Below the pieces are notes generated by a model that was given only the letters and a program-made list of their open reading frames with translations, made no database searches and was not told the origin of the DNA. A stretch of 64,000 nt of DNA from Bacillus sp. ISL-45 (lineage in GTDB: Bacteria; Bacillota; Bacilli; Bacillales; Cytobacillaceae): NCBI RefSeq assembly GCF_018613195.1, contig NZ_JAGGQQ010000006.1, positions 241,100-305,099 on the forward strand, read 5' to 3'. The position numbers and the translations under genes were made by a program. Numbering within the stretch: position 1 is the stretch's first letter; every line of letters starts with the position of its first letter. This document shows positions 9,088 through 17,938 of this stretch, one piece after another.

Positions 9088-9420
9088 TTATCTATCCCTC
9101 CAAAAACCGTAAATGTTCGTATTGTTCCTAAAATATGTATTGAGGGCAAGCGTTTTTCGACAAATTTATTTGTTACTTTTAATCCCCCTTAGCCTATAAA
9201 TTGGCCTACATGACTATTGTAAATCAAAACGAAGAAATCATCACGATAAATGGATAAATTCCTGAATGAATGTTTGCGAACACTGTATGTTTTCAGGTTG
9301 TTATGCTGAAACACCACTACTTTTGATAGCTTTTGTCACCATGCAGGAAAACAGGAATGTTCATGCTGAATTGTAATAGGACATCTAATTTTCATAAAAC
9401 CAAAACAGAAAGGAATGTGC
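9088..9420. other. Divergent intergenic region, aspA and MerR-like gene
   Basis: No open reading frame, convincing hairpin or repeat seen. It should hold the promoters of both divergent genes, but I could not fix either with confidence. Confidence 0.4.
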
Positions 9421-10725
9421 ATGATGACTGACACTCAATTCATGAAGGCATATACAATCAAAGAGGTGTCCAAGAAAATTAATGTTCCATCTGGCACCAT
9501 TAGACAATGGGAAAAGGATCTTGCCGGGCTTCTGGTTGTTCCAAGAACGAAACAAGGCGCAAGATTCTATACGGATATCGAAATAGATCAATTGATGAAA
9601 ATAAAACAAATGCGCGATAAAAATCTAAGCAAGGATATGATTCGGGAGTTATTACAGAGACATATGGGTACTGATCCGGTTTTCGAACAAGCTCAAAATG
9701 AAAACAGCCTCACTGTAAAGACAAATATGCCAGTCGCTCCCCCGGAAGGCAGTCAATATGATTATGCGGCATTTATGATGGCAATGGAACACTATAAGGA
9801 ATCCTTGCTCGAAGAAGTCAAGGCAGAGATCAGAAATGGAATCCGAAAGGAAGTGTTGGAGGAAGTAAAAAAAGAAATCTCAAGAGGTACTCTTACAACA
9901 GTAAAAACACTTTCCGATTCTATCTATAAAACTGGTGAAAAAACCAATGAACATATTATGGTGCTATCTGAAACGGTGGCCAAAAACTCGGAAGAAAGTT
10001 TTGAACGTCTCGTAACCATATCATCAGAGCTTACGAATGTTTCAAAGGGCACTTCCGAAATCAGTTCAAATCTTTCAAAGGTTTCAAAAGGCACAGCAGA
10101 GATGTTCGGCAAGCTTACAGATCGAGTAACGAAAGCTTCGCAGGGCACGACAGAAAAAATAGCCCAATTATCTGAAAATATCCAGAAAAACTCTAAAGGA
10201 ACGACGGATACAATTACCAAGCTGACCGAGAGTGTTGCGAAGGTTTCAAAAGGTACTTCCGAGAAAATCAATGCCCTATCGGGAAGTATTTCGAATGTCT
10301 CGAAGGGCACTTCCGAACGAATCGCTTCTTTGACTACCAGTTTGACTAGAACATCGAAAGGCACAAATGAAAAAATCAGTAAGCTAGAAAGTACGGTGGA
10401 TAAGCTATCATCGGGCACAAATAAGGAATTGACACTTTTGGCAAAACGCTTGAACGAGACCACCGAGACGGTTTCCGAGGAATTTAAAATACTTGCAGAT
10501 TATGTTTCCAATAGTCGTGAGGCAACAAATCAGGAGTTATCGAATTTAAACCAGGTCATAAGTCAGGAACGGGATTATCTTGTCCGTACTCTCCAGTCTG
10601 AACGCGAAGAATTACGCAGGGAAATCAGGGAGCGGGACGAAACATTTAAAAATATGGTCGATAGCTTCAGGGAAACTGCAGCTTCTAAGCAATCCAAACG
10701 CAATTGGTGGAAGGTCTGGAAGTAG
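9421..10725 (+). CDS. MerR-type HTH protein with long 18-residue-repeat coiled coil (DUF3967-like C-terminus)
   Basis: About 434 residues. Residues 8-75 are a MerR-type winged helix (AYTIKEVSKKINVPSGTIRQ, then TKQGARFYTDIEIDQL). After a linker comes a charged helix, then about nine 18-residue repeats of the form SKGT(S/T)EKIxxLxxSVxK, roughly residues 170-350. The tail is a charged helix ending in KRNWWKVWK, as in DUF3967 proteins. An 18-residue period fits an 11+7 coiled coil. A DNA-binding head with a long rod and an aromatic/basic tail suggests tethering DNA to membrane or a partner, as RacA does; that is inference. AAAGGA lies 6 nt before the ATG at 9421. Confidence 0.72.
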   Translation: MMTDTQFMKAYTIKEVSKKINVPSGTIRQWEKDLAGLLVVPRTKQGARFYTDIEIDQLMKIKQMRDKNLSKDMIRELLQRHMGTDPVFEQAQNENSLTVKTNMPVAPPEGSQYDYAAFMMAMEHYKESLLEEVKAEIRNGIRKEVLEEVKKEISRGTLTTVKTLSDSIYKTGEKTNEHIMVLSETVAKNSEESFERLVTISSELTNVSKGTSEISSNLSKVSKGTAEMFGKLTDRVTKASQGTTEKIAQLSENIQKNSKGTTDTITKLTESVAKVSKGTSEKINALSGSISNVSKGTSERIASLTTSLTRTSKGTNEKISKLESTVDKLSSGTNKELTLLAKRLNETTETVSEEFKILADYVSNSREATNQELSNLNQVISQERDYLVRTLQSEREELRREIRERDETFKNMVDSFRETAASKQSKRNWWKVWK

Positions 10726-10829
10726 TTTTCATGTTCCTGACATATAACTTGCAAAGATGTAAATAATATTCACACTTAAGCACGCGCTTTTTTCTCCGTA
10801 AAAGCATGGAAAACTCTTAGGAGGGACAA

Positions 10830-11729
10830 TTGGAGATGGTCGGATATTTTCGCTGGATGGCAATAGCAACATTGGTCATCTACTTATCAGGGGCGTCATC
10901 AGATTTAGTTACTGCGGAAATCTCCTCGGATTACGGGCAAATAAAGGCATTCAATATTTCTCACCGTGGGGCATCAGGCCATGTTCCCGAACATACACTT
11001 CTCGCTTATGAACTTGGAAATAGCATGAATGGCGATTACATTGAAATCGACCTTCAAATGACGAAGGATGGAGAATTGATTGCTCTGCATGACGAAACCA
11101 TTGACCGGACCACGGACAAAAAGGGACTAGTCAAAAACCTTACTCTTAAGGAAATAAAAAAACTTGATGCGGGCTCATGGTTTAATGAAGCGTATCCTGA
11201 AAAAAAGAATACCGAGCATATGGGGCTTCAAATCCCTACCCTGCGTGAAGTGCTTGCGAGGTTCGGTGCAAATTCAAAGTTTTTCATCGAAACCAAATCA
11301 CCTGAAGTCTATCCAGGTATGGAAGAAAAACTAATAGATATACTGAATGAATACAATCTTACCGGTGCTCAGCCATTCGGAAATGTTATTGTTCAATCAT
11401 TCAGTGCCGAAAGCTTGAGAAAAATACATCAAATGGATGAATCAATACCACTGGTCCAGCTGTTGTCCTACTATGCACCAGCGGTCATTACTGATCGCGA
11501 GGTAAATAAAATCAAAGAATACGCGGTTGGAGTCGGTTTGCATTATACTGCAGTCAGCCCAGGGTATATTCAAAAAGTCACAGGATCTGATTTAATGATT
11601 TTCCCTTATACAGTCAATGAAAAGAAAGATATGTATATGCTTCTGGATTGGGGAGTTACAGGTATGTTCACTAACTACCCTGACCGGTTGGACCAAGTCA
11701 TACAAGACAGATCACTCAGGAACTCGTAA
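10830..11729 (+). CDS. Glycerophosphodiester phosphodiesterase, exported
   Basis: GDPD-family enzyme releasing glycerol 3-phosphate from glycerophosphodiesters. A hydrophobic N-terminus (WMAIATLVIYLSGASSDLV) acts as signal peptide or anchor, so it should work outside the membrane. Catalytic blocks: SHRGASGHVPEHT (residues about 45-57), YIEIDLQMTKDGELIALHDE with the metal ligands, and FIETKSP. C-terminal YTVNEKKDM and GMFTNYPDRL complete the barrel. The start is TTG 10830 or ATG 10836, with AGGAGGG at 10819-10825 between acceptable spacings for both. A terminator follows. Confidence 0.88.
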   Translation: MEMVGYFRWMAIATLVIYLSGASSDLVTAEISSDYGQIKAFNISHRGASGHVPEHTLLAYELGNSMNGDYIEIDLQMTKDGELIALHDETIDRTTDKKGLVKNLTLKEIKKLDAGSWFNEAYPEKKNTEHMGLQIPTLREVLARFGANSKFFIETKSPEVYPGMEEKLIDILNEYNLTGAQPFGNVIVQSFSAESLRKIHQMDESIPLVQLLSYYAPAVITDREVNKIKEYAVGVGLHYTAVSPGYIQKVTGSDLMIFPYTVNEKKDMYMLLDWGVTGMFTNYPDRLDQVIQDRSLRNS

Positions 11730-11749
11730 ACCATTGGATGACTGAGAAC

Positions 11750-11776
11750 AAGCTGCGAAAGGGCAGCTTTGTTTTT
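11750..11776 (+). terminator. Terminator of the GDPD gene
   Basis: Stem AAGCTGC / GCAGCTT, 6-nt loop, followed by TGTTTTT. Confidence 0.8.
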
Positions 11777-11810
11777 GACCGAACTTGTATAGAAAGTATC
11801 AAAAGTGTCG

Positions 11811-12200
11811 AACGGTACCCTTATGCAGGACGGCTCCGCTCCATAAGGGTATCTTTCAACCATAATGGTACCCTTATGCGGGCTGGCTTCGCTCCATAAG
11901 GGCATCTTTCAACCATAATAGTACCCTTATGACGGCCGGCTCCGCTCCATAAGGGTATCTTTCAACCATAATGATACCCTTATGCAGGCCGGCTTCGCTC
12001 CATAAGGGCATCTTTCAACTATAATAGTACCCTTATGACAGCCGGCTTCGCTCCATAAGGGCATCTTTCAACTATAATAGTACCCTTATGACAGCCGGCT
12101 CCGCTCCATAAGGGTATCTTTCAACCATAATGGTACCCTTATGCGGGCTGGCTTCACTACATACGGGTATGGAATTGTCCCTAATTGCACCCTTATATTT
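11811..12200. repeat. 53-bp tandem array B, cores TACCCTTATG / CATAAGGGTA
   Basis: The start of TACCCTTAT falls at 11816, 11869, 11922, 11975, 12028, 12081 and 12134, an exact 53-bp step; a degenerate eighth is at 12188. Each unit carries an inverted repeat with 10-bp arms around a 16-nt GC-rich loop (for example CAGGACGGCTCCGCTC) and an AT-rich linker ATCTTTCAACCATAATGG. It lies between two convergent genes, after the GDPD terminator. Stop codons in every frame of consecutive units argue against coding. Confidence 0.93.
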
Positions 12201-12302
12201 AGTAAAATCGCCGCATTTGGTTGCTCTTTTCCCTCTTCAAAGAAGTTGCAAATAGACAGAACCATCCTATCCAGCTTACTAATAATTATACCTGGCAGTT
12301 CC

Positions 12303-12922
12303 TCAATAAAGCCTGTTTTTATATCCTTCTTCCAATCTTCCCCTTATAGCAGCTTCTGAGCCTTCGGGCATTTTAGAGTGTGCTGCCAGTATTTCAGCAC
12401 CTTTTGGTAAAGTTGATGGGTCTGCCCAGCTTGCAGGATTCCATAAGCCTGACCGCTTCAATGCTTTTCCGCATTGTATATAGCATTCTTCAACTTCAAT
12501 TACGATTCCGAGCAAAGGTTCCTTTCCGCCGGCTTTCATTCTTTCCAGAAGCTCTGGTTCCCTTGTCAAGCTGGCCTTTCCGTTACTCTTAATGTCTCAA
12601 GCATCCCCGGAATTAGAAATAATAGTCCTACCCTCTCATTTGATAAGATATTTTTCAATGAATCCATTCTCTTATTTCCGGGTCTCTCCGGAATCACAAT
12701 CCGGTTTTTGTCCAGAACATGCACAAAGCCAGGTGCATCTCCCCTCGGAGAAGCGTCAGTGCACCCATTTTCGTCTGAGGTAGATAAGACAAGAAATGGA
12801 GAATGGGATATGTAATTGCGGCAATGTTCATCTACCATTGAGATAACCTTCCGTTTGGCCAACTCGCTTGGCTCTCCAAATAATGTTCTTAATTCTTCAA
12901 AGCTACTAATCTCGTGACTCAT
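12303..12922 (-). pseudogene. Frameshifted PPOX-type flavoprotein (pyridoxamine 5'-phosphate oxidase family, MSMEG_1061 type)
   Basis: Two abutting minus-strand frames make one FMN-binding split-barrel protein. The first (12922 to about 12585) has MSHEISSFEELRTLFGEPSE, SPFLVLSTSDENG, DASPRGDAPGF and RPGNKRMDSLKNIL, typical of the family. The second runs from about 12585 to 12303 and gives the C-terminal ECYIQCGKALKRSGLWNP through SYKNRLY-like GYKNRLY. The frame breaks at LETLRV; one extra A near 12584 would read LETLRVNGKASLTREPE without interruption. Both ends are intact, so this is a single-base deletion: recent decay or a sequence error. Confidence 0.85.
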
Positions 12923-13058
12923 TAAATCATCTCCCCGAGCGGTTTATATTGTTTATTTTAAAAGCAAAAAGGCCTATCTTGCTTTCAAGTGGTAAATATG
13001 ATGTGCTAGGATGGTATTACCACATTTTGGAGTATCAATTTATTTAGAAGGTGCAGCA

Positions 13059-14120
13059 TTGATAAAGAGCTTACGTAATCATTCATTTATAACAGCATTT
13101 TTGATAGCTTTGGTTGGCGGCCTGGTGTTTTCATTCCTATCCATTCCAGTCCCCTGGCTCCTCGGGCCAATGTCGGCAATTTTGATCGCTAATCGCTTTA
13201 AAGGAATTACATTATATTGGCCTCGCGCATTAAGAGATACAGCATTAATTCTGATCGGATACTCTATCGGCCTTTCGTTTACACGCTCATCTGTTGAGAA
13301 TATGGCCGAAAACCTTCCGGCAATGCTGTTCATGACAGTGATTCTCGTGGCGTCTGCTGCTTTGATTTCCAAAGTAATTTCACTAGTATCTGGAGTAGAC
13401 TATCCAACGGTATTAACCGGGAGCATTCCGGGCGGATTGTCACAAATGATCGTTTTTGCAGAAGAGATGAAGGGAATCGACATTACAACGGTTACCTTTC
13501 TTCAGGTCTCCAGATTATTGATGATTGTTTTCGTCGTACCTTTTATCATATTCGGTCCAGTTTTCAATATTAGTCTTACGAACACAGAAGTGTCCGGTTC
13601 AGCCCAATTCGATTTTGAACCACTAATGCCTGTTGTATTTTTGATCGTGAGCATCCTTGGAGTGTTGATCGGTAAAAAATTCCGCCTGCCTACTCCATTT
13701 TTACTTGGACCTATATTAGGCACAGGTTTTTTGACTTATGCCGGCTTCACCGGCCCAACACTGCCATCCTCCGTCATGGATTCATCACAGCTAATGATAG
13801 GCGGATATATTGGCATGCTTTTAAAGCCTGAGAAATTAGAGAGGAAATTATTAACGATCTCTCTTGCATTGTTTAGTGGGTTCCTCCTTGTCATGGAATC
13901 CCTGTTGTTAAGTTTCTTTTTATCAGACGCTTTAAATATCAATATCGTTACAAGTTTTCTTAGTTTGGCTCCGGGTGGAATGGATCAGATGGGAATCATT
14001 GCACATGAGGTCAATGCTGATTTATCTATTGTTTCGGGATTTCAGCTATTCAGGCTGTTCTTCATCTATTTTGCAGTACCTCCGATATTAAGATGGTATT
14101 TTAAACGAAATATAAACTGA
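13059..14120 (+). CDS. AbrB-family membrane transporter (AbrB duplication protein)
   Basis: About 353 residues with 10-12 hydrophobic segments in two homologous halves. Each half has the diagnostic pattern: PVPWLLGPMSA with SIPGGLSQM in the first, PTPFLLGPILG with LAPGGMDQM in the second. Proteins of this type are annotated as AbrB-family transporters or putative ammonia monooxygenase; the real substrate is unknown. I prefer the TTG at 13059, with AGAAGGTG 5 nt upstream; the alternative ATG at 13011 has a poor ribosome binding site and overlaps a TATGAT promoter-like box. Monocistronic. Confidence 0.82.
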   Translation: MIKSLRNHSFITAFLIALVGGLVFSFLSIPVPWLLGPMSAILIANRFKGITLYWPRALRDTALILIGYSIGLSFTRSSVENMAENLPAMLFMTVILVASAALISKVISLVSGVDYPTVLTGSIPGGLSQMIVFAEEMKGIDITTVTFLQVSRLLMIVFVVPFIIFGPVFNISLTNTEVSGSAQFDFEPLMPVVFLIVSILGVLIGKKFRLPTPFLLGPILGTGFLTYAGFTGPTLPSSVMDSSQLMIGGYIGMLLKPEKLERKLLTISLALFSGFLLVMESLLLSFFLSDALNINIVTSFLSLAPGGMDQMGIIAHEVNADLSIVSGFQLFRLFFIYFAVPPILRWYFKRNIN

Positions 14121-14193
14121 AACGAGGATTCTCTTTGAGATTCACGGGTATATTAACTAACATCTGAAAAAATGCTTAGTTGGAGGAATGAAA

Positions 14194-14559
14194 TTGAATC
14201 TATCTTTTAACCATTTGCTAAATAAAGCAAAAACAACATTCAATCACGCATTTGGCCACGCCAAGGAAACCCTATATTCCATTACGGGTACATCTTCCGC
14301 ATCTGTCCAGCAAATAGCTGATTACGTCAGGAACCATCCTGATGCAAAAGTTGTAAGGAAAGAATATATAGGGGTTTCAATATCATTTTACGAACTCATC
14401 CAGGGTGACATGAGATACTATCTAGAGCTAAAAAACGAAAAAATTTTACAGCTTGATGTGCATTCACATAATCACACTGTTATCGCTTACCGTTCATATC
14501 GGGATAGTTCATCGGTAAATACGCCGGTCAAATTTCCTGATTTGCAAAATGCAAAATAA
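14194..14559 (+). CDS. Hypothetical protein
   Basis: About 121 residues, not recognised. It has an amphipathic N-terminal helix (NHLLNKAKTTFNHAFGHAKE), a central NHPDAKVVRKEYIGVSISFY, and a C-terminal part with probable beta strands (KILQLDVHSHNHTVIAYRSY). No signal peptide or membrane segment. The ATG at 14188 sits directly on GGAGG, so I prefer the TTG at 14194 with 7-nt spacing. A bidirectional terminator follows about 75 nt after the stop. Confidence 0.7.
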   Translation: MNLSFNHLLNKAKTTFNHAFGHAKETLYSITGTSSASVQQIADYVRNHPDAKVVRKEYIGVSISFYELIQGDMRYYLELKNEKILQLDVHSHNHTVIAYRSYRDSSSVNTPVKFPDLQNAK

Positions 14560-14631
14560 TATCCGCCTCTGGGCGAAATGTTTACCTATCCTGAACAGAT
14601 AGATAAAACTAACTGTGTATAAATCGCATAA

Positions 14632-14676
14632 AATAAGAGGATGTCCCCGTGCCATTAAGGGACATCCTCTTATTTT
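14632..14676. terminator. Bidirectional terminator
   Basis: Stem AATAAGAGGATGTCCC / GGGACATCCTCTTATT with a loop of about 13 nt. It overlaps the stop codon of the convergent DUF3231 gene. Confidence 0.88.
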
Positions 14677-15683
14677 GAAGTCAATCCGGACAGCTGGTCC
14701 CGATCGTCAGCCATTGGAGGTTCCTCCAGCCAAGAATTTTGGATCATGATATTTGCCCCATCCTCCGCATACAGGGCTATCTCAGGAATCAGCGAAGCAT
14801 ATTTCATCCCTATATCCTTCCGAGGACTTGCAGCCATGGCGGCTCCATAGTTCCCAATCCCTGCGGCAATCATAGCTGTAATATGAAATAAGATAAGCTT
14901 ATCTGAAAAAACCTGAGTTGTACTGTCTGTCACAGCAGTATCCCAAGACATTGGCGCTGGAATATCATTGTTCTTGAGGATGTCACTAAACAAGTCGACA
15001 TGTTTTTGAGAAATTTTCTTCCCTCTCTGCAAATATGCCTTGACCCCTTTGTCCTGCGCCACTTGTAAAAATCCCATGATTAACGCTTTTCCTATTTGGT
15101 TTGTTTGTATATTCATAAATAAATGAGTGATTTCAACTGAGGTGAGTGCACGTCTCCTGCTTTTGATTCCGGATAGGAATTTTTGTTTCTCTACAAAGTC
15201 AACCTTATCAGGCACAGAAATAAAAGGTGGCCTGATATAAGTCCCTTGTTCCAGCATTAACTCTCTTGTCAAATCTTGCAGCCCGACCGCAGATTTCAAA
15301 ACGCTTTTATGCAGGGAAATCACGTCTGGGCGAGTCCCAAGGCCAATTGCTGCACTATTTGCCGCCATTCCGAGTATCGTCATATGCCTCAAATACATCA
15401 TTACAAATGTATCGGAGAAAAGCCGCGGTGCACGTACATTAACATCTTTCTCAGTAAAACCCAAAGGGTACGGAAATTCTTCTCGATCAAAAATCTCTTT
15501 CATAAGAGAGATGTTTTTTTGTGATGCACCGATAGCAATCTCAACGATTTCTTTAACCTTTTTGTCGTCTACGCTGTTCATAAAATAGCTTAATACACAA
15601 ACTGAGACTTTATCGTTTAGATATTGCGTCCACAAACTGGACATTTCTGCCGAAGTCAGCCGGATTTTTGTCTTGTCCTCCAT
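14670..15683 (-). CDS. DUF3231 family protein
   Basis: 337 residues made of two tandem four-helix, ferritin-like repeats. The first begins LTSAEMSSLWTQYLNDKVSV and the second LTSVEITHLFMNIQTNQIGK; both carry a FSDxxxxx(H/Y)xxxMxxxG(I/M) segment (PRLFSDTFVMMYLRHMTILG and QVFSDKLILFHITAMIAAG). Function unknown; DUF3231 proteins are common in spore-formers. A broken paralogue lies at 59611-60617. The ATG at 15683 follows a GAGG element. No operon partner. Confidence 0.85.
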   Translation of the reverse strand: MEDKTKIRLTSAEMSSLWTQYLNDKVSVCVLSYFMNSVDDKKVKEIVEIAIGASQKNISLMKEIFDREEFPYPLGFTEKDVNVRAPRLFSDTFVMMYLRHMTILGMAANSAAIGLGTRPDVISLHKSVLKSAVGLQDLTRELMLEQGTYIRPPFISVPDKVDFVEKQKFLSGIKSRRRALTSVEITHLFMNIQTNQIGKALIMGFLQVAQDKGVKAYLQRGKKISQKHVDLFSDILKNNDIPAPMSWDTAVTDSTTQVFSDKLILFHITAMIAAGIGNYGAAMAASPRKDIGMKYASLIPEIALYAEDGANIMIQNSWLEEPPMADDRDQLSGLTSK

Positions 15684-15844
15684 CTATACACCTCAATATA
15701 CTGATGATATATTTATCTTTCCATAACCGGCCAAATTTTATTTAGTCTCTATTTGAACTTGTCCCCTTTCATAATCAATAGCATGATTGATTTTGTTCAA
15801 GCCACAGATAAAACAGCCTATCAATTTTTCAAAAAAATAGTAGA

Positions 15845-17410
15845 ATGGATATAGGATTCAAATTAGGAGTGAGCAAGCTGGATGCTATTATTATATTAAT
15901 CATTGCAGCTGTTAGCATATCACTGACAGCTAATTTAATCAGATTACATGTAAGCGCTTTTCTGAATCAATTGATCTTCACTGTCTCATCATTGATCTTT
16001 ATTGAGCTTTCTGTTTATCTTTATGGAAGTAATCATTTAAATTGGAGTATCATATTATTTATCGCGACAGCGGGTTATTCCTTTAAATTAATCGGTGGTA
16101 TTTTAGCAGCCATTTTCAGCATGCTTCTTGTTTATATACAAACAGAAGAAGTTGCTTTGGTTCTTCTGCCGGTATATCTGCTAATCGGTACGAGTGCTGG
16201 CTATATCTCACAATATTTACTGAATAAGAAAAGAGATCACCATCGCTGGCTCAATATGCTTATGGAACAATCAAAGCATTTACAAGTCTTTCGAGAAGTA
16301 AGTACGACGATGCAGCGCACCCTGCAGCAGGATTTACTTTTAAAAGTAATCCTGACATCTGTTACCGCCGGTCACGGGCTTGGCTTTAACAGAGCGATGA
16401 TTTTCCTTGCTTCCAATGAGGCCAGGTCGCTGAAAGGAATCGTGGGTGTTGGCCCTATGGATGTGAAGAAAGGCTATGAAGTTTGGGAAAAGATTACGGA
16501 AGACAGGCTGAAACTCAGCGATTTAATTGAGCACAATTTTGACAGCAATTTTACCGATCCGGAATTGAATGCTCTTTTGCGTTCACTGGAGATCCCTATC
16601 GATGATCATAATGTCTTCGGATTAGCGCTATCAAGCCAAAAACCAGTTATAGTCAAGGGTATTCAGAAAGAGGACTCATCACAGGTTTTAATTTTTGACT
16701 TGTTCCAAACTGAGGAGTTTGCAGTGATTCCGCTGATTAACCAGGGAAAGAATATTGGTATCCTTCTTATTGATAATATTGTAAATAGGAGACCTATTAC
16801 ATTGATGAATACAGAAAATATCCTCCCTCTGGCTAACCAGGCGGCTATTGCACTTGATCATGCCAATCTCTATGAGCAGATCGAGGAAATGGCTTTGCGT
16901 GACGGGTTGACCGGTCTTCTTAACCAGCGGGCATTCCAGACAATCCTTAATGAACACTTTCCGTTTGAAGGAAAAGTGGCAGCACCCCTCTCGCTAATCA
17001 TGTTGGATATCGACTTCTTTAAAGTTTTTAATGATAAAAATGGTCACCTGCTTGGAAATGAAGTTTTGATAAAGCTGGCGAGGGTGATCGTGGATTCATT
17101 AAGACCAGGAGATTTTTCCTTCCGTTTTGGCGGGGAAGAATTTGTTGTCCTTCTTTCCGAAACCAATTTGAAACATGCTGAAATAATTGCTGAAACAATT
17201 CGTTTTAACGTTGAAAAGACAATTTTCCCCGGGGAAAAAACTCAGCCCAATGGGACTTTAACTGTTAGTGTTGGAACTGCCTGTACAGATCATTCTGCAA
17301 TTAAAAGTAAAAATGATTTAATTGAAGCCGCCGACCAGGCCCTTTACAAAGCTAAAAATGCAGGCAAAAATAAAGTGATTTCTTTTAAGGAGTTCGTGAG
17401 CATTGATTGA
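15845..17410 (+). CDS. Membrane GAF-GGDEF diguanylate cyclase
   Basis: Predicted to make cyclic di-GMP at the membrane. Residues 1-130 hold about four membrane segments, 150-340 read as a GAF domain, and the C-terminus is GGDEF. The active site is intact: FRFGGEEF (about 426-433), and RPGD about nine residues earlier is a complete inhibitory I-site, so product feedback is likely. Substrate loop MLDIDFFKVFNDKNGH is conserved. Resembles B. subtilis GAF-GGDEF proteins, but the orthologue was not fixed. The ATG at 15845 lacks a good ribosome binding site; AGGAGTGAG at 15865 suggests a start 8-12 codons later. Confidence 0.85.
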   Translation: MDIGFKLGVSKLDAIIILIIAAVSISLTANLIRLHVSAFLNQLIFTVSSLIFIELSVYLYGSNHLNWSIILFIATAGYSFKLIGGILAAIFSMLLVYIQTEEVALVLLPVYLLIGTSAGYISQYLLNKKRDHHRWLNMLMEQSKHLQVFREVSTTMQRTLQQDLLLKVILTSVTAGHGLGFNRAMIFLASNEARSLKGIVGVGPMDVKKGYEVWEKITEDRLKLSDLIEHNFDSNFTDPELNALLRSLEIPIDDHNVFGLALSSQKPVIVKGIQKEDSSQVLIFDLFQTEEFAVIPLINQGKNIGILLIDNIVNRRPITLMNTENILPLANQAAIALDHANLYEQIEEMALRDGLTGLLNQRAFQTILNEHFPFEGKVAAPLSLIMLDIDFFKVFNDKNGHLLGNEVLIKLARVIVDSLRPGDFSFRFGGEEFVVLLSETNLKHAEIIAETIRFNVEKTIFPGEKTQPNGTLTVSVGTACTDHSAIKSKNDLIEAADQALYKAKNAGKNKVISFKEFVSID

Positions 17411-17891
17411 ACTGGCATTGATTCTGGCATCCCTATTCTTTTTCTTGGTTTCCGCTTTGACTAGCAGGCCATTGTACAACCTATCGCAGAAATATTATTC
17501 CAAACGGGTAACCGCACATTATGGATTCAAGGTTTCAGACCTGCATTATTCCTATGATCAAATGATCTACTTTATCTCAATGCCCACTACATTGCCATAT
17601 ATCAAGGATGCGCTGAAGGAAGATTTGGTTATTGAACAAGATTATTCATCTTATTTTTTTCCTCTTTTAAAAGGAATCAAAATCTCATTAAAGCAACATG
17701 GGACGAAGTTGTATATTGCCTATTTGCCAATTGGCAACTTTCGTTTGCCACATCTAGATAAATTGCAGCAGGAAGGCATCATTGATGAACAAACATATTT
17801 AAGAATAAGCACCAGCAAGCTGCTCCATCGTGACACATTGCAGGAAGTGCGCGAAGAAGTTTACAAGCAGCTTCAGGTGGGCCGCTACTAG
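17403..17891 (+). CDS. Hypothetical membrane-anchored protein overlapping the GGDEF gene
   Basis: 162 residues, not recognised. One N-terminal hydrophobic segment (ELALILASLFFFLVSALTS) is followed by a soluble domain of alternating strands and helices with a basic stretch (SQKYYSKRVTAHYGFK). The TTG start at 17403 overlaps the GGDEF stop by 8 nt and AAGGAG lies 9 nt upstream, so the two are translationally coupled. This suggests a common pathway, perhaps c-di-GMP output or cyclase control; that is inference from position only. Confidence 0.7.
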   Translation: MIELALILASLFFFLVSALTSRPLYNLSQKYYSKRVTAHYGFKVSDLHYSYDQMIYFISMPTTLPYIKDALKEDLVIEQDYSSYFFPLLKGIKISLKQHGTKLYIAYLPIGNFRLPHLDKLQQEGIIDEQTYLRISTSKLLHRDTLQEVREEVYKQLQVGRY

Positions 17892-17938
17892 CTATAAAGA
17901 GCCAGCATTTTGTGATAAACTCCAAAGTTAAAAACTAA

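Noticed and set aside
9924-10463. 179-codon frame on the minus strand inside the MerR-like gene
   Set aside because: Mirror of the 18-residue repeats (VSLVIFSVVPFE-like), a shadow of the coding strand.
11811-12200. Open frames through array B (for example minus strand 11675-11905)
   Set aside because: They cross repeated hairpins and the end of the GDPD gene, have no ribosome binding site and break in neighbouring units.
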